Below are positions 16,776-24,900 of a DNA stretch of 64,000 nucleotides, in pieces. Made by a program: the position numbers and the translations under genes. The stretch covers positions 830,001 to 894,000 of the forward strand of contig NZ_AP024169.1 in NCBI RefSeq assembly GCF_016591975.1, written 5' to 3'. The number at the start of each line of letters is the position of its first letter. Position 1 is the stretch's first letter. The notes beneath the pieces are model-generated. The model made no database searches. It saw nothing but the letters and a program-made list of their open reading frames with translations, and was not told where the DNA came from. Origin of the DNA: Anaeromicropila herbilytica (lineage in GTDB: Bacteria > Bacillota > Clostridia > Lachnospirales > Lachnospiraceae).

Positions 16776-17165
16776 CTATAGATTTTTGATTTTTTCCGTT
16801 GCTTCCTTGGCAGTAATTTCACCTTTGGATAATTGTTCAAGAATGTCATTTTTTACTGCCTCTTTTTGTTCCTTTTCCTTGATAAGTTCTTTGGTAGGAA
16901 CTTCGAATCCAAGATTTCTAATGGCAGAATCTAATTTGCCACGAACTGTTGGGTAAGAGATTCCTAATTCTTTTTCTACGTCCTTAATGTTCCCGCGACA
17001 TTTGATAAAGACTTTAATGAACTGAAGATCCTCTTCTGGAAGCCGACAGAATTCACAGGGATGAAAATCTCCTTCTATAGAGGTAGAGCATTTTGGACAT
17101 CCAAGTTTTGTAATGGATAGATTCTCGCCACATACAGGGCATATACCTGGTGCTTTATATTTCAT
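16776..17165 (-). CDS. DUF2089-type zinc-ribbon/HTH regulator
   Basis: 129 aa from the ATG at 17165, with AAGAAGG 8 nt upstream. Residues 1-45 hold paired cysteines (CPVCGE, CPKC, CEFC), a zinc-ribbon arrangement. A helix-turn-helix follows (NIKDVEKELGISYPTVRGKLD), then a SHOCT-like C-terminus (QLSKGEITAKEATEKIKNL). This is the DUF2089 architecture. As first gene of the operon, with its own strong promoter, it is probably the operon's regulator. Its target genes are the SHOCT/YvlD genes downstream (inference). Confidence 0.9.
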   Translation of the reverse strand: MKYKAPGICPVCGENLSITKLGCPKCSTSIEGDFHPCEFCRLPEEDLQFIKVFIKCRGNIKDVEKELGISYPTVRGKLDSAIRNLGFEVPTKELIKEKEQKEAVKNDILEQLSKGEITAKEATEKIKNL

Positions 17166-17199
17166 TTGTTTCACCTTCTTAATGTAATATTATGGTTAT

Positions 17200-17228
17200 A
17201 ATATACATCTGATAATTGAATATGTCAA
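17200..17228 (-). promoter_or_regulatory. Sigma-A promoter of DUF2089-yvl operon
   Basis: On the minus strand TTGACA, 17-nt spacer, TATATT, about 35 nt upstream of the DUF2089 start. Near-consensus. Confidence 0.8.
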
Positions 17229-17713
17229 TAGCTAAATTAATAAAATTAATATTAGTATTAATTTTATTAATTTCAAGGTTAATTTTATTGAATTGTTAAA
17301 TAACATTCCTTAATAAAGTATATAAATGAAATAAAGAAAATTGATTAATAAATCATGGATTAGTTATATATAGAAGCATAAAAAGTTAAATATAATAAAT
17401 CATATGTGTTATCTAGATAAAGAAGTTTTTAAAATGTAGAAGCTTCTATATATAATATTGAATTCGAATCAATAATATGGTTAAAGACTATATAATTAAT
17501 ATTAAATGAATTTTTATACAAAATGGAATAATTAAACATAGTATTTTGATAAAATGTATGTTAGAATTATGGACGAAAAAACATGGATATTGCATTTACT
17601 ATAGATTGAAATAAGAAAAATACATGTTAAATAAATAGATATATCAGTTAGTAATAACAGTGTAAGAAAATGCATTAAATGTGAATAAATCTTAAAAATA
17701 AGGAGGAGAAGAT
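17229..17713. other. AT-rich intergenic region, no gene seen
   Basis: About 480 nt of very AT-rich DNA upstream of the amino-acid transporter. It must hold that operon's promoter, but I found no riboswitch-like conserved core, T-box, tRNA or supported ORF. An imperfect ATTAATTTTATTAAT-type inverted repeat near 17240-17290 is simple AT sequence. Confidence 0.4.
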
Positions 17714-19324
17714 GTGAAAAAAAATAGAAAGTATAGTATTTTCACAATTATTTTAGCCCTGTCATTATTCGTTGGATTTGGATGGAATTCATCCCTTATA
17801 TCAGCTTCAAACACAGGTGACAAAACTACGAATAATCAGGAAGAAGATGTTTTTCGTGTAGGAATGGAAGCAGGATATCCACCATTTAATTGGACTCAGA
17901 TGGATAAGAGTAATGGAGCTGTTCCTATTGATGGAACGAAAGAATATGCAGGTGGTTATGATGTTGAGATTGCTAAAATTATTGCAAAATCGTTAGGTAA
18001 GAAATTAGTAATTGTAAAAACAGAATGGGATGGACTTGTACCAGCCTTAACATCAGGAAAAATCGACGCCATCATTGCAGGAATGTCACCAACAAAAGAG
18101 AGAAAAGAAACCATCGATTTTACTGACATATATTATAAGTCAAACTTAATCATGGTAGTGAAAAATGGTAGCAAATATGAGAATGCTACATCAATAAAAG
18201 ATTTTAGTGGTGCAAAGATTACCGCACAATTGAATACGTTTCATTATAATGTAATTGATCAAATTAAAGGCGTTAACAAACAGATTGCTATGGATAATTT
18301 CACAGCAATGAGAGTAGCACTTCAATCCGGTATGATTGATGGTTATGTTTCTGAAAGACCAGAAGGTGTTAGTGCTTCAAGAGCGAACAAAGATTTTGTT
18401 ATGGTTGAATTCAAAGATGGATTCAAAACTTCCGAAGAAGATACTGCAGTATCAGTAGGAGTAGCTAAGAATAGTCCATTAACAGGAAAAATAAATGAAG
18501 CTTTAGCAGGTGTTTCAGAGAAAGACCGTGAGAAAATCATGGATGATGCAATCACTAATCAGCCAGGAACAGGAAAGACAACAATTTTAACTATCATAAA
18601 AGATAATGGCCCTATGTTCCTTCGTGGCGCTGGTATGACATTATTAATATCTATGACAGGTACCGTTTTAGGATTTGCAATTGGTCTCTTGGTTGGATTA
18701 GTTCGAACAATACCAACACCATCTAAAAGATCAAAGAAAGTCATTAAGAACATCGTAAATGGTTTACTAGCAGCCTATATTGAGTTCTTCCGTGGAACTC
18801 CAATGATAGTACAAGCAATGGTTATTTACTATGGTTCAGCAATTGCTTTTGATATTCAGATGAACCGTTTAGCAGCAGCGATATTTATTGTTTCTATTAA
18901 CACCGGAGCATACATGTCAGAGATTATTCGTGGTGGTATTGTATCAGTCGATAAAGGACAGTTTGAAGCAGCTCAGGCAGTTGGAATGAACCATTTCCAA
19001 ACGATGAAAAATGTAATCTTACCTCAGGTAATCCGTAATATTTTACCTGCTACAGGAAATGAGTTTGTAATTAATATAAAGGATACTTCAGTGTTGAACG
19101 TTATCTCAGTAACAGAATTATTCTTCCAGACCAAGACGGTTGCGGGAACTAACTTTAACTACTTTAAATCTTTCTTTGTTGCATGTGTATTATATTTTGT
19201 AATGACATTTACAGTAACCAGAATCCTTCGTTACATCGAAAGAAAGCTTGATGGACCAGATAACTACATTATGATGGCTAATCAGATGCAAGTAGAAAAG
19301 ATTCCAAGTCTTGAAGATAAATAA
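17714..19324 (+). CDS. Amino-acid ABC transporter, substrate-binding/permease fusion (GlnP type)
   Basis: 536 aa from a GTG with AGGAGG 5-8 nt upstream. Residues 1-32 are a signal sequence. Residues about 47-280 form the polar amino-acid substrate-binding domain (GMEAGYPPFNW, KIDAIIAGMSPTKER and DFTDIYYKS). Residues about 295-515 form the permease, with several TM helices and the HisM-type signature EIIRGGIVSVDKGQFEAAQA. Fused proteins of this kind import glutamine or related amino acids, as in Lactococcus GlnP. The ATPase is encoded 15 nt downstream. The substrate is inferred as glutamine-like. Confidence 0.93.
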   Translation: MKKNRKYSIFTIILALSLFVGFGWNSSLISASNTGDKTTNNQEEDVFRVGMEAGYPPFNWTQMDKSNGAVPIDGTKEYAGGYDVEIAKIIAKSLGKKLVIVKTEWDGLVPALTSGKIDAIIAGMSPTKERKETIDFTDIYYKSNLIMVVKNGSKYENATSIKDFSGAKITAQLNTFHYNVIDQIKGVNKQIAMDNFTAMRVALQSGMIDGYVSERPEGVSASRANKDFVMVEFKDGFKTSEEDTAVSVGVAKNSPLTGKINEALAGVSEKDREKIMDDAITNQPGTGKTTILTIIKDNGPMFLRGAGMTLLISMTGTVLGFAIGLLVGLVRTIPTPSKRSKKVIKNIVNGLLAAYIEFFRGTPMIVQAMVIYYGSAIAFDIQMNRLAAAIFIVSINTGAYMSEIIRGGIVSVDKGQFEAAQAVGMNHFQTMKNVILPQVIRNILPATGNEFVINIKDTSVLNVISVTELFFQTKTVAGTNFNYFKSFFVACVLYFVMTFTVTRILRYIERKLDGPDNYIMMANQMQVEKIPSLEDK

Positions 19325-19339
19325 GGAGGGGAGATAGAA

Positions 19340-20071
19340 ATGGAAAATGTAATTGAAATTAAGCATTTAAATAAATCATACGGAACACATGAAGTATTAA
19401 AGGATATAGATTTCAACGTTAAAAAAGGTGAAGTAGTCTGTATTATAGGATCATCGGGGTCTGGAAAATCAACGCTTCTAAGATGCATTAATCTATTAGA
19501 AAAGCCAAGCGGTGGTATGATTCTATATAATGAAGAAAATATCTTAGATGAGAAACATGATATTAATAAATATCGTACGAAATTAGGAATGGTATTTCAA
19601 CAGTTTAACCTATTTAATAATCATAACGTGTTAAGTAATTGTATGGTTGGACAAATGGAAGTATTAGGCCGTTCTAAGAAAGAGGCAGAAGAAGTTGCAA
19701 TGAAATACTTAAAATATGTTGGTATGGACCAATATATTAATGCGAAACCAAAGCAATTATCTGGTGGGCAGAAGCAACGTGTTGCGATTGCAAGAGCACT
19801 TTCTATGGAACCAGATGTTATGTTATTTGATGAACCTACTTCTGCGCTAGATCCTGAGATGGTTGGAGAAGTATTAAAGGTTATGAAAGAACTTGCAGAG
19901 ACTGGAATTACGATGTTGGTGGTAACACATGAGATGGGATTCGCAAGGGAAGTATCCGACCGTGTTGTATTTATGAATCAAGGTGTCATAGCAGAAGAGG
20001 GGACACCAGAGCAGATCTTTAATAATCCTACGGGGGAAAGAACGAGAGAGTTCTTAAAGCGTACGTTATAA
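19340..20071 (+). CDS. glnQ: Polar amino-acid ABC transporter ATPase
   Basis: 243 aa with AAGGAGGGG upstream. Walker A is GSSGSGKST, the Q-loop FQQFNLF, the signature LSGGQKQRVAIARAL and Walker B VMLFDEPTSALDPE; the switch His is in VVTHEM. It is a full-length GlnQ/HisP-type ATPase, cytoplasmic, driving the fused binding protein/permease encoded immediately before it. The transcript ends at the terminator 20108-20149. Confidence 0.95.
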   Translation: MENVIEIKHLNKSYGTHEVLKDIDFNVKKGEVVCIIGSSGSGKSTLLRCINLLEKPSGGMILYNEENILDEKHDINKYRTKLGMVFQQFNLFNNHNVLSNCMVGQMEVLGRSKKEAEEVAMKYLKYVGMDQYINAKPKQLSGGQKQRVAIARALSMEPDVMLFDEPTSALDPEMVGEVLKVMKELAETGITMLVVTHEMGFAREVSDRVVFMNQGVIAEEGTPEQIFNNPTGERTREFLKRTL

Positions 20072-20107
20072 GAATTAAGTTCCTTAATAGAATAATTACT
20101 ACTAGAA

Positions 20108-20149
20108 GAAATCAGTTATTTATTAGAAAGATAAATAACTGATTTTTTT
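20108..20149 (+). terminator. Intrinsic terminator of the transporter operon
   Basis: Stem AATCAGTTATTTA / TAAATAACTGATT followed by a T run, 40 nt after the glnQ stop. Confidence 0.9.
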
Positions 20150-20369
20150 ATTGACAGAGAACTATGTTACTTATTAATGAAAGTAAGGAATAGCTTAAGT
20201 TCATCAATAGAAATGGAAATTCGAGCTTAAATGTGAAAACAACATACAATCGGCAATAAAACACATAATTCGAGCTTCTTCATATAATATAGTATAGGGA
20301 GTTTGAAGTCATTGATCTGTTCAGTGATTTGAGACGAACTAAATATGTATTATTTGGGGAGGTAGTCGT

Positions 20370-21185
20370 ATGGCTGCATATCAAGTTGAAAATCAATGGG
20401 GAGGAATTAACGCACCATGGAATACAGGATCAACGTGGATTCTAGGAACAAGAGAGGAACAATATCTCGTTGGCATTAATATTGAATCCAAGGATAATGG
20501 CGAGACATTTACAGGAACAGTCACATACAATGGAGAAGGACCAATTGATTTCTTAGCAAAACATAAAAACGCAAATAAGTATGTCGCAAAGGTTCGTTGG
20601 GGTGGCGAAGGTGCTCCATGGCATGACGAAGGCATATGGGTAATTGGTGGAAGAAATGTACAACGTGCTGTAGCTTTAAAAGTGAAAGCAAGCGAAGATG
20701 GAAAGACCTTACTTGGAACAATAACATATGAAGGCGAAGGACCAATTGAATTTAGAGGAAGCTTTATCCCATCCTATGAAGTGATGAATAAATGGACTCA
20801 TTGTACATCAGATTGGCATAAAGTTGGAACATGGGTACTAAGTGGAAGGTTAAATCAGAATGTAGTCGCAATGAAAATAAAAGCAACAGATAGATGTGCA
20901 AATGTATTAGAAGGTACTATGGTTTATGAAAATGAAGGACCAATTGGATTTAAAGCAGTTCGTATTGTAGGCAATACGTACGAAGTGTATAACCAATGGG
21001 GAGGAGAAAAGGCACCATGGCATCGTGGGGGAGACATGATTATTGGTGCTTCTGATGAATATAGAGTTACAAGCTTAAAATTCACTTCTGATGATAAGGG
21101 TGGACATTTATATGGTGAGGTAACTTATACTGGATTAAAAGAGAAGTTTGCATTCAAAGCAAAGTTAATAAAACAGATAAAATAA
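20370..21185 (+). CDS. OAA-family high-mannose-binding lectin, four tandem repeats
   Basis: 271 aa with GGGGAGG 9 nt upstream and no signal peptide. It is made of four roughly 62-residue repeats (about 4-65, 71-131, 136-198, 204-266), each starting like YQVENQWGG..APW and ending GTVTYNGEGPIDF. This is the signature of the Oscillatoria agardhii agglutinin homolog family, beta-barrel lectins that bind the branched core of high-mannose glycans; family members have two or four repeats. Repeat 3 has lost WGG (KWTHCTSDW) and repeat 4 lacks the EGPIGF end, so only repeats 1 and 2 look fully canonical. The gene stands alone between terminators. Family call strong; ligand inferred. Confidence 0.9.
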   Translation: MAAYQVENQWGGINAPWNTGSTWILGTREEQYLVGINIESKDNGETFTGTVTYNGEGPIDFLAKHKNANKYVAKVRWGGEGAPWHDEGIWVIGGRNVQRAVALKVKASEDGKTLLGTITYEGEGPIEFRGSFIPSYEVMNKWTHCTSDWHKVGTWVLSGRLNQNVVAMKIKATDRCANVLEGTMVYENEGPIGFKAVRIVGNTYEVYNQWGGEKAPWHRGGDMIIGASDEYRVTSLKFTSDDKGGHLYGEVTYTGLKEKFAFKAKLIKQIK

Positions 21186-21261
21186 TTGATTGGTAGAATT
21201 CATAATAAGAACACGATCATAATTACACTGTGATTATGATATATCTACAATAATCAGATAA

Positions 21262-21320
21262 AAAAGTCCAAGTAAGGTGAGAATGAAGTAATGTTATTCA
21301 TCATCATTTACTTGGACTTT
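21262..21320. terminator. Bidirectional terminator
   Basis: Stem AAAGTCCAAGTAA (ending 21275) with TTACTTGGACTTT (21308-21320), with A/T runs on both sides. It serves the convergent lectin and oxidoreductase genes. Confidence 0.8.
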
Positions 21321-21334
21321 CATTAGTTTAATAA

Positions 21335-21916
21335 CTAATAAGTGGATTTTATTATATTTTCTACTTCAATTAAATCATCTTGTAGCATTTTTTCAGTAGC
21401 AGAAGGAACTGCACCAAAAAATGCATGATTTATTACTTCAATACCTGTAAATCCAAAGATACCTTCGTCCGTTGTTTGCTTCATTGATTTATGCATCCCT
21501 GAATGAGTATAAGGTTCATTAGGACTTCCAGAAGTACTGAATAAAAGTCCACGTTTTCCTGTTAGTAATGGTTTTGGGGCACCATCAACATAATCATAAG
21601 CAAAGCCACTTGAGAATACGCGGTCGACATATCCCTTTAAGATTGCGGGCATTCCAGTCCACCAGATTGGGTAGACGAAGGAGATGATATCAGCAGTCCG
21701 AATAAATTCTTGCTCCGTTCTAATATCTTCTGGTGTTGAGCCATTTTGCAAAGCTTCAAAATCAGATGGCTTTAACACAGGGTCAAAACCAATATCATAT
21801 AAATCACGAATGGTTACTTCTTCACCTTTTTCTTTTGATACTTTTTCTATGGTATCAACGATACTTTTATTAAAGCTCTTTGGATTTGGATGTGCAAAAA
21901 CAATTAAATGATTCAT
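21335..21916 (-). CDS. NAD(P)H:quinone oxidoreductase-like flavoprotein
   Basis: 193 aa with AAAGGAGG upstream. It has a flavodoxin-like fold of the NQO1/MdaB/KefF family: the N-terminal FAHPNPKSFN phosphate-binding loop, FVYPIWWTGMPAILKGYVDRVF (FMN and dimer region) and FSTSGSPNEPYTHSG. It likely reduces quinones or similar compounds in the cytoplasm using NAD(P)H and FMN/FAD. It is a single gene, with repeat element R1-c immediately upstream. Confidence 0.9.
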   Translation of the reverse strand: MNHLIVFAHPNPKSFNKSIVDTIEKVSKEKGEEVTIRDLYDIGFDPVLKPSDFEALQNGSTPEDIRTEQEFIRTADIISFVYPIWWTGMPAILKGYVDRVFSSGFAYDYVDGAPKPLLTGKRGLLFSTSGSPNEPYTHSGMHKSMKQTTDEGIFGFTGIEVINHAFFGAVPSATEKMLQDDLIEVENIIKSTY

Positions 21917-21955
21917 TAAATAAGCCTCCTTTATTAAACGTTAAATGTATTGATT

Positions 21956-22203
21956 AGAGTGTCAAAAGTCTTTTTTAAGTTTACTGAGTGTATATCGCTG
22001 TATAATTATGAATTTAGGCTACCTTTCCTTCCAGCAACATATTTTTTACAAGCCTCAGAACAAGCAAAAATACTCACTAAAGTTCCTATTTTCACTTTGA
22101 GTCTTGACAAAATATAAACGTTACTTTCAGCCGGACTACGCCAAAATTCATAATTATACATCAATATACACAATTTATCTTGAGAAAGACTTTTGACACT
22201 CTT
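21956..22203. repeat. MITE-like element R1, copy c (reverse orientation)
   Basis: Outer arms AGAGTGTCAAAAGTC and GACTTTTGACACTCT are perfect inverted repeats. The inner arms read GTGTATATCGCTGTATAATT ... AATTATACATCAATATACAC, i.e. the reverse of copies a, b and d. It lies between divergent genes, just upstream of the oxidoreductase start. Confidence 0.9.
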
Positions 22204-22436
22204 TTCAACGATATCCTTCCTTATTTTAAACAGTTTGGTTTGAAATATTCTAAAATATTAGAAACTCAATATAAAAATAGTTTCCAAAATGCAAGGGCAA
22301 ACTAGGTAAAACATGACAACCTGACAATAAGATTCTACATGGAAAATAAAAGAAACACATGATAATATGAAATTATATATAGTAAAACCAGTTTTTTGAA
22401 TAGTTTATAAAAATTAATAGATATGGGGATGGCAGA

Positions 22437-24530
22437 ATGAAAAAAAGTGAAAGAGAACGAGCAGAGGAATTAGTTTCACAAATGACAGTGGAAGAAATGA
22501 CGGAGCAATTAACGTATGGTGCACCTGCCAATAAAAGGTTGGGGATACCAGCGTATAATTGGTGGAATGAAGGACTCCATGGAGTTGCAAGAGCTGGTAT
22601 TGCTACGGTATTCCCGCAAGCAATAGGTCTAGCGGCTATGTTCGATGAAACAATGTTGGAGCAGATTGGGGACAGTATTGCAACTGAGGCAAGAGCTAAA
22701 TATAACATGGCAAAAGAAGAAGGAGATACGGATATTTATAAAGGGCTTACCTTATGGTCACCTAATATTAATATCTTTCGTGACCCAAGATGGGGAAGAG
22801 GGCACGAGACGTATGGAGAAGATCCTTATTTGACATCAAGATTAGGCGTTGCATTTATCAAGGGGTTACAAGGAAAAGGTAAGTACTTAAAGGCAGCAGC
22901 TTGTGCGAAACATTTTGCGGTACATTCTGGACCTGAGCTATTAAGGCATGAGTTTGATGCTGTAGTATCGCAAAAAGATCTAAATGAAACCTATCTACCT
23001 GCTTTTGAAACAGCAGTAAAAGAGGGACAGGTTGAATCTGTAATGGGAGCATATAATAGAGTAAATGGAGAACCTTGTTGTGGAAGTAAGTTCTTGTTAA
23101 AAGATACCTTAAGAGGTAAATGGAACTATAAAGGTCATGTTGTCTCGGACTGTTGGGCCTTAGCAGATTTTCATATGAATCATATGGTTACAAAGACACC
23201 AGAAGAATCGGCAGCCTTAGCATTAAAAATGGGATGTGACCTAAACTGTGGTTCCACTTATTTGTATCTACAAAAGGCACTAAAGCAAGGTCTTATCACA
23301 GAGGAAGAGATTAAGGCAGCAGCAGTGCATTTATTCACGACACGTATGAGACTTGGAATGTTTGATTCAGACTGCGAATATGATGCTATTTCTTATGAAA
23401 AGGTTCATTGTAAGGAACATCTAGAGTTAGCGAAGAATGCAGCAGAAAAATCCATAGTGTTACTAAAGAATGATGGAATACTACCTTTAAAGAAACAAGA
23501 ATTAAAAACAATAGCAGTCATTGGTCCAAATGCATATACTGAGAAAGCATTGTATGGCAATTATAATGGTGATTCCGATCAGTGGATTACAAATCTAGAT
23601 GGAATAAGAACAGAAGTAGGCGAATCTATTCGTGTATTCTATTCAAAAGGCGCAGATATCGTTAAAGAAAAGGATGACTCTCTATGCCAACCAGGTAGAC
23701 TTCATTCAGAAGCAATTGGAATTGCCAAAAGAAGTGATCTAATCATTCTATGTGTAGGGTTAGATGGAACGCTAGAAGGAGAAGCCTGTGATCCTAGCAA
23801 TCCAGATGACGCAGGGGATAAACAGAATCTATTGTTACCAGTAGCTCAAAGACTATTATGTGATAAATTATATGAACTTGGTAAACCAATCATCCTTGTT
23901 ATAAACAGTGGAAGTTCTTTGGATCTAAGCAAGTATGAAGAGAAAAGTTCTGCAATCATACAGAGTTGGTATAGTGGAGAAAGAGGAGGAGAGGCCCTCG
24001 CCAATATTTTATTTGGAAAGTGTAATCCATCAGCTCGTCTTCCAATTACATTTTATTATAATAATCAGCTTATACCTGACTTTGAAGATTATAGTATGCA
24101 GAATAGAACATATAGATATATTGAGGAGAAGCCTTGGTATCCATTTGGATATGGTCTGTCTTATAGCAAGTTTGAATATTCAGGACTTGAGTTAGAACTT
24201 GATGATGGAATAACAGGAGCAATAGGTATAAAGAATATAGGTGAGATGGATGGTGAAGAAGTAGTACAGGCTTATCTAGAGTATGAAGGAGATACCTTCC
24301 AAAAACCATTATATAGTCTATGTTATTTTAAGAGAGTAGATCTTAACAAAAAAGAAGAGATTAGATTGGAATTCCATATAGATAAGAAAAGATTAGAAAG
24401 TGTATTAGAAAATGGAGAGAGTGTAATACTTCCAGGCAGATATACACTACATATGGGTGGTTGCGCACCAGATAATAGGAGCATTGAACTTACAAGACAG
24501 ACTCCTTTATCAGTATCATTTCGTTTATAA
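22437..24530 (+). CDS. Glycoside hydrolase family 3 (beta-xylosidase/beta-glucosidase type)
   Basis: 697 aa, no signal peptide, so it acts in the cytoplasm on imported oligosaccharides. The GH3 N-terminal barrel (about 25-310) includes NWWNEGLHGVAR, WSPNINIFRDPRWGRGHETY and AKHFAVHSGPE. The nucleophile is D238 (VVSDCWA). A GH3 C-terminal domain (about 340-560) and a fibronectin-III-like end (about 600-690) follow. The EGLHGVAR and RDPRWGRGHETYGEDP blocks are those of the BXL/xylosidase-like branch. The ribosome binding site is modest (GGGGATGG). A terminator follows at 24579-24621. Family certain, substrate inferred. Confidence 0.93.
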   Translation: MKKSERERAEELVSQMTVEEMTEQLTYGAPANKRLGIPAYNWWNEGLHGVARAGIATVFPQAIGLAAMFDETMLEQIGDSIATEARAKYNMAKEEGDTDIYKGLTLWSPNINIFRDPRWGRGHETYGEDPYLTSRLGVAFIKGLQGKGKYLKAAACAKHFAVHSGPELLRHEFDAVVSQKDLNETYLPAFETAVKEGQVESVMGAYNRVNGEPCCGSKFLLKDTLRGKWNYKGHVVSDCWALADFHMNHMVTKTPEESAALALKMGCDLNCGSTYLYLQKALKQGLITEEEIKAAAVHLFTTRMRLGMFDSDCEYDAISYEKVHCKEHLELAKNAAEKSIVLLKNDGILPLKKQELKTIAVIGPNAYTEKALYGNYNGDSDQWITNLDGIRTEVGESIRVFYSKGADIVKEKDDSLCQPGRLHSEAIGIAKRSDLIILCVGLDGTLEGEACDPSNPDDAGDKQNLLLPVAQRLLCDKLYELGKPIILVINSGSSLDLSKYEEKSSAIIQSWYSGERGGEALANILFGKCNPSARLPITFYYNNQLIPDFEDYSMQNRTYRYIEEKPWYPFGYGLSYSKFEYSGLELELDDGITGAIGIKNIGEMDGEEVVQAYLEYEGDTFQKPLYSLCYFKRVDLNKKEEIRLEFHIDKKRLESVLENGESVILPGRYTLHMGGCAPDNRSIELTRQTPLSVSFRL

Positions 24531-24578
24531 ATGGGAATATATAGGTAATGGTGGAATTTTAAGAACAAAATAAACTTA

Positions 24579-24621
24579 TATAAAAACCGTTGTTCCTTTA
24601 ATTGGAACAGCGGTTTTTATA
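24579..24621 (+). terminator. Intrinsic terminator of GH3 gene
   Basis: Long stem ATATAAAAACCGTTGTTCC / GGAACAGCGGTTTTTATAT with a short loop, 50 nt after the stop. Confidence 0.9.
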
Positions 24622-24656
24622 TAGAAGATATATCATCAATGAAGAACAGATATTAC

Positions 24657-24685
24657 TTGACTTTTTTATAATCATACTGTAGTAT
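24657..24685 (+). promoter_or_regulatory. Sigma-A promoter of adenine deaminase gene
   Basis: TTGACT, 17-nt spacer, TAGTAT. It implies a leader of about 210 nt before the start at 24901. Confidence 0.65.
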
Positions 24686-24713
24686 GAATAAAATTAAATA
24701 TTCATTTGAGGTA

Positions 24714-24818
24714 ATCGTATAAACTGTGAGATCATTTCATATGCTCTATTATGTATAGAAATGCTAGGAACTATCTACGACTTAAGTATAGAAATTAATC
24801 TATACTTAAGTCGTTTTG
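24714..24818 (+). promoter_or_regulatory. Structured leader with terminator hairpin (attenuator candidate) upstream of ade
   Basis: TCGTATA (24714-24720) can pair with TCTACGA (24774-24780), enclosing a hairpin closed by CATTTC/GAAATG. The 3' strand of this closing helix shares bases with the 5' arm of a 15-bp hairpin ACGACTTAAGTATAG / CTATACTTAAGTCGT followed by TTTTGTT. The overlap and terminator suggest attenuation. It does not show the conserved core of the purine riboswitch, and I cannot assign a class. Confidence 0.4.
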
Positions 24819-24900
24819 TTAATAAAAAATAGTAGAAATAATAAAAAGATTTGATTATTAGATATTTTATTATAATTTTGACTGTAGAATGGAGGGTAAT

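Noticed and set aside
24714..24780. Purine riboswitch upstream of ade
   Set aside because: Size and closing helix look similar but the conserved TTTCTACC-type core is absent.
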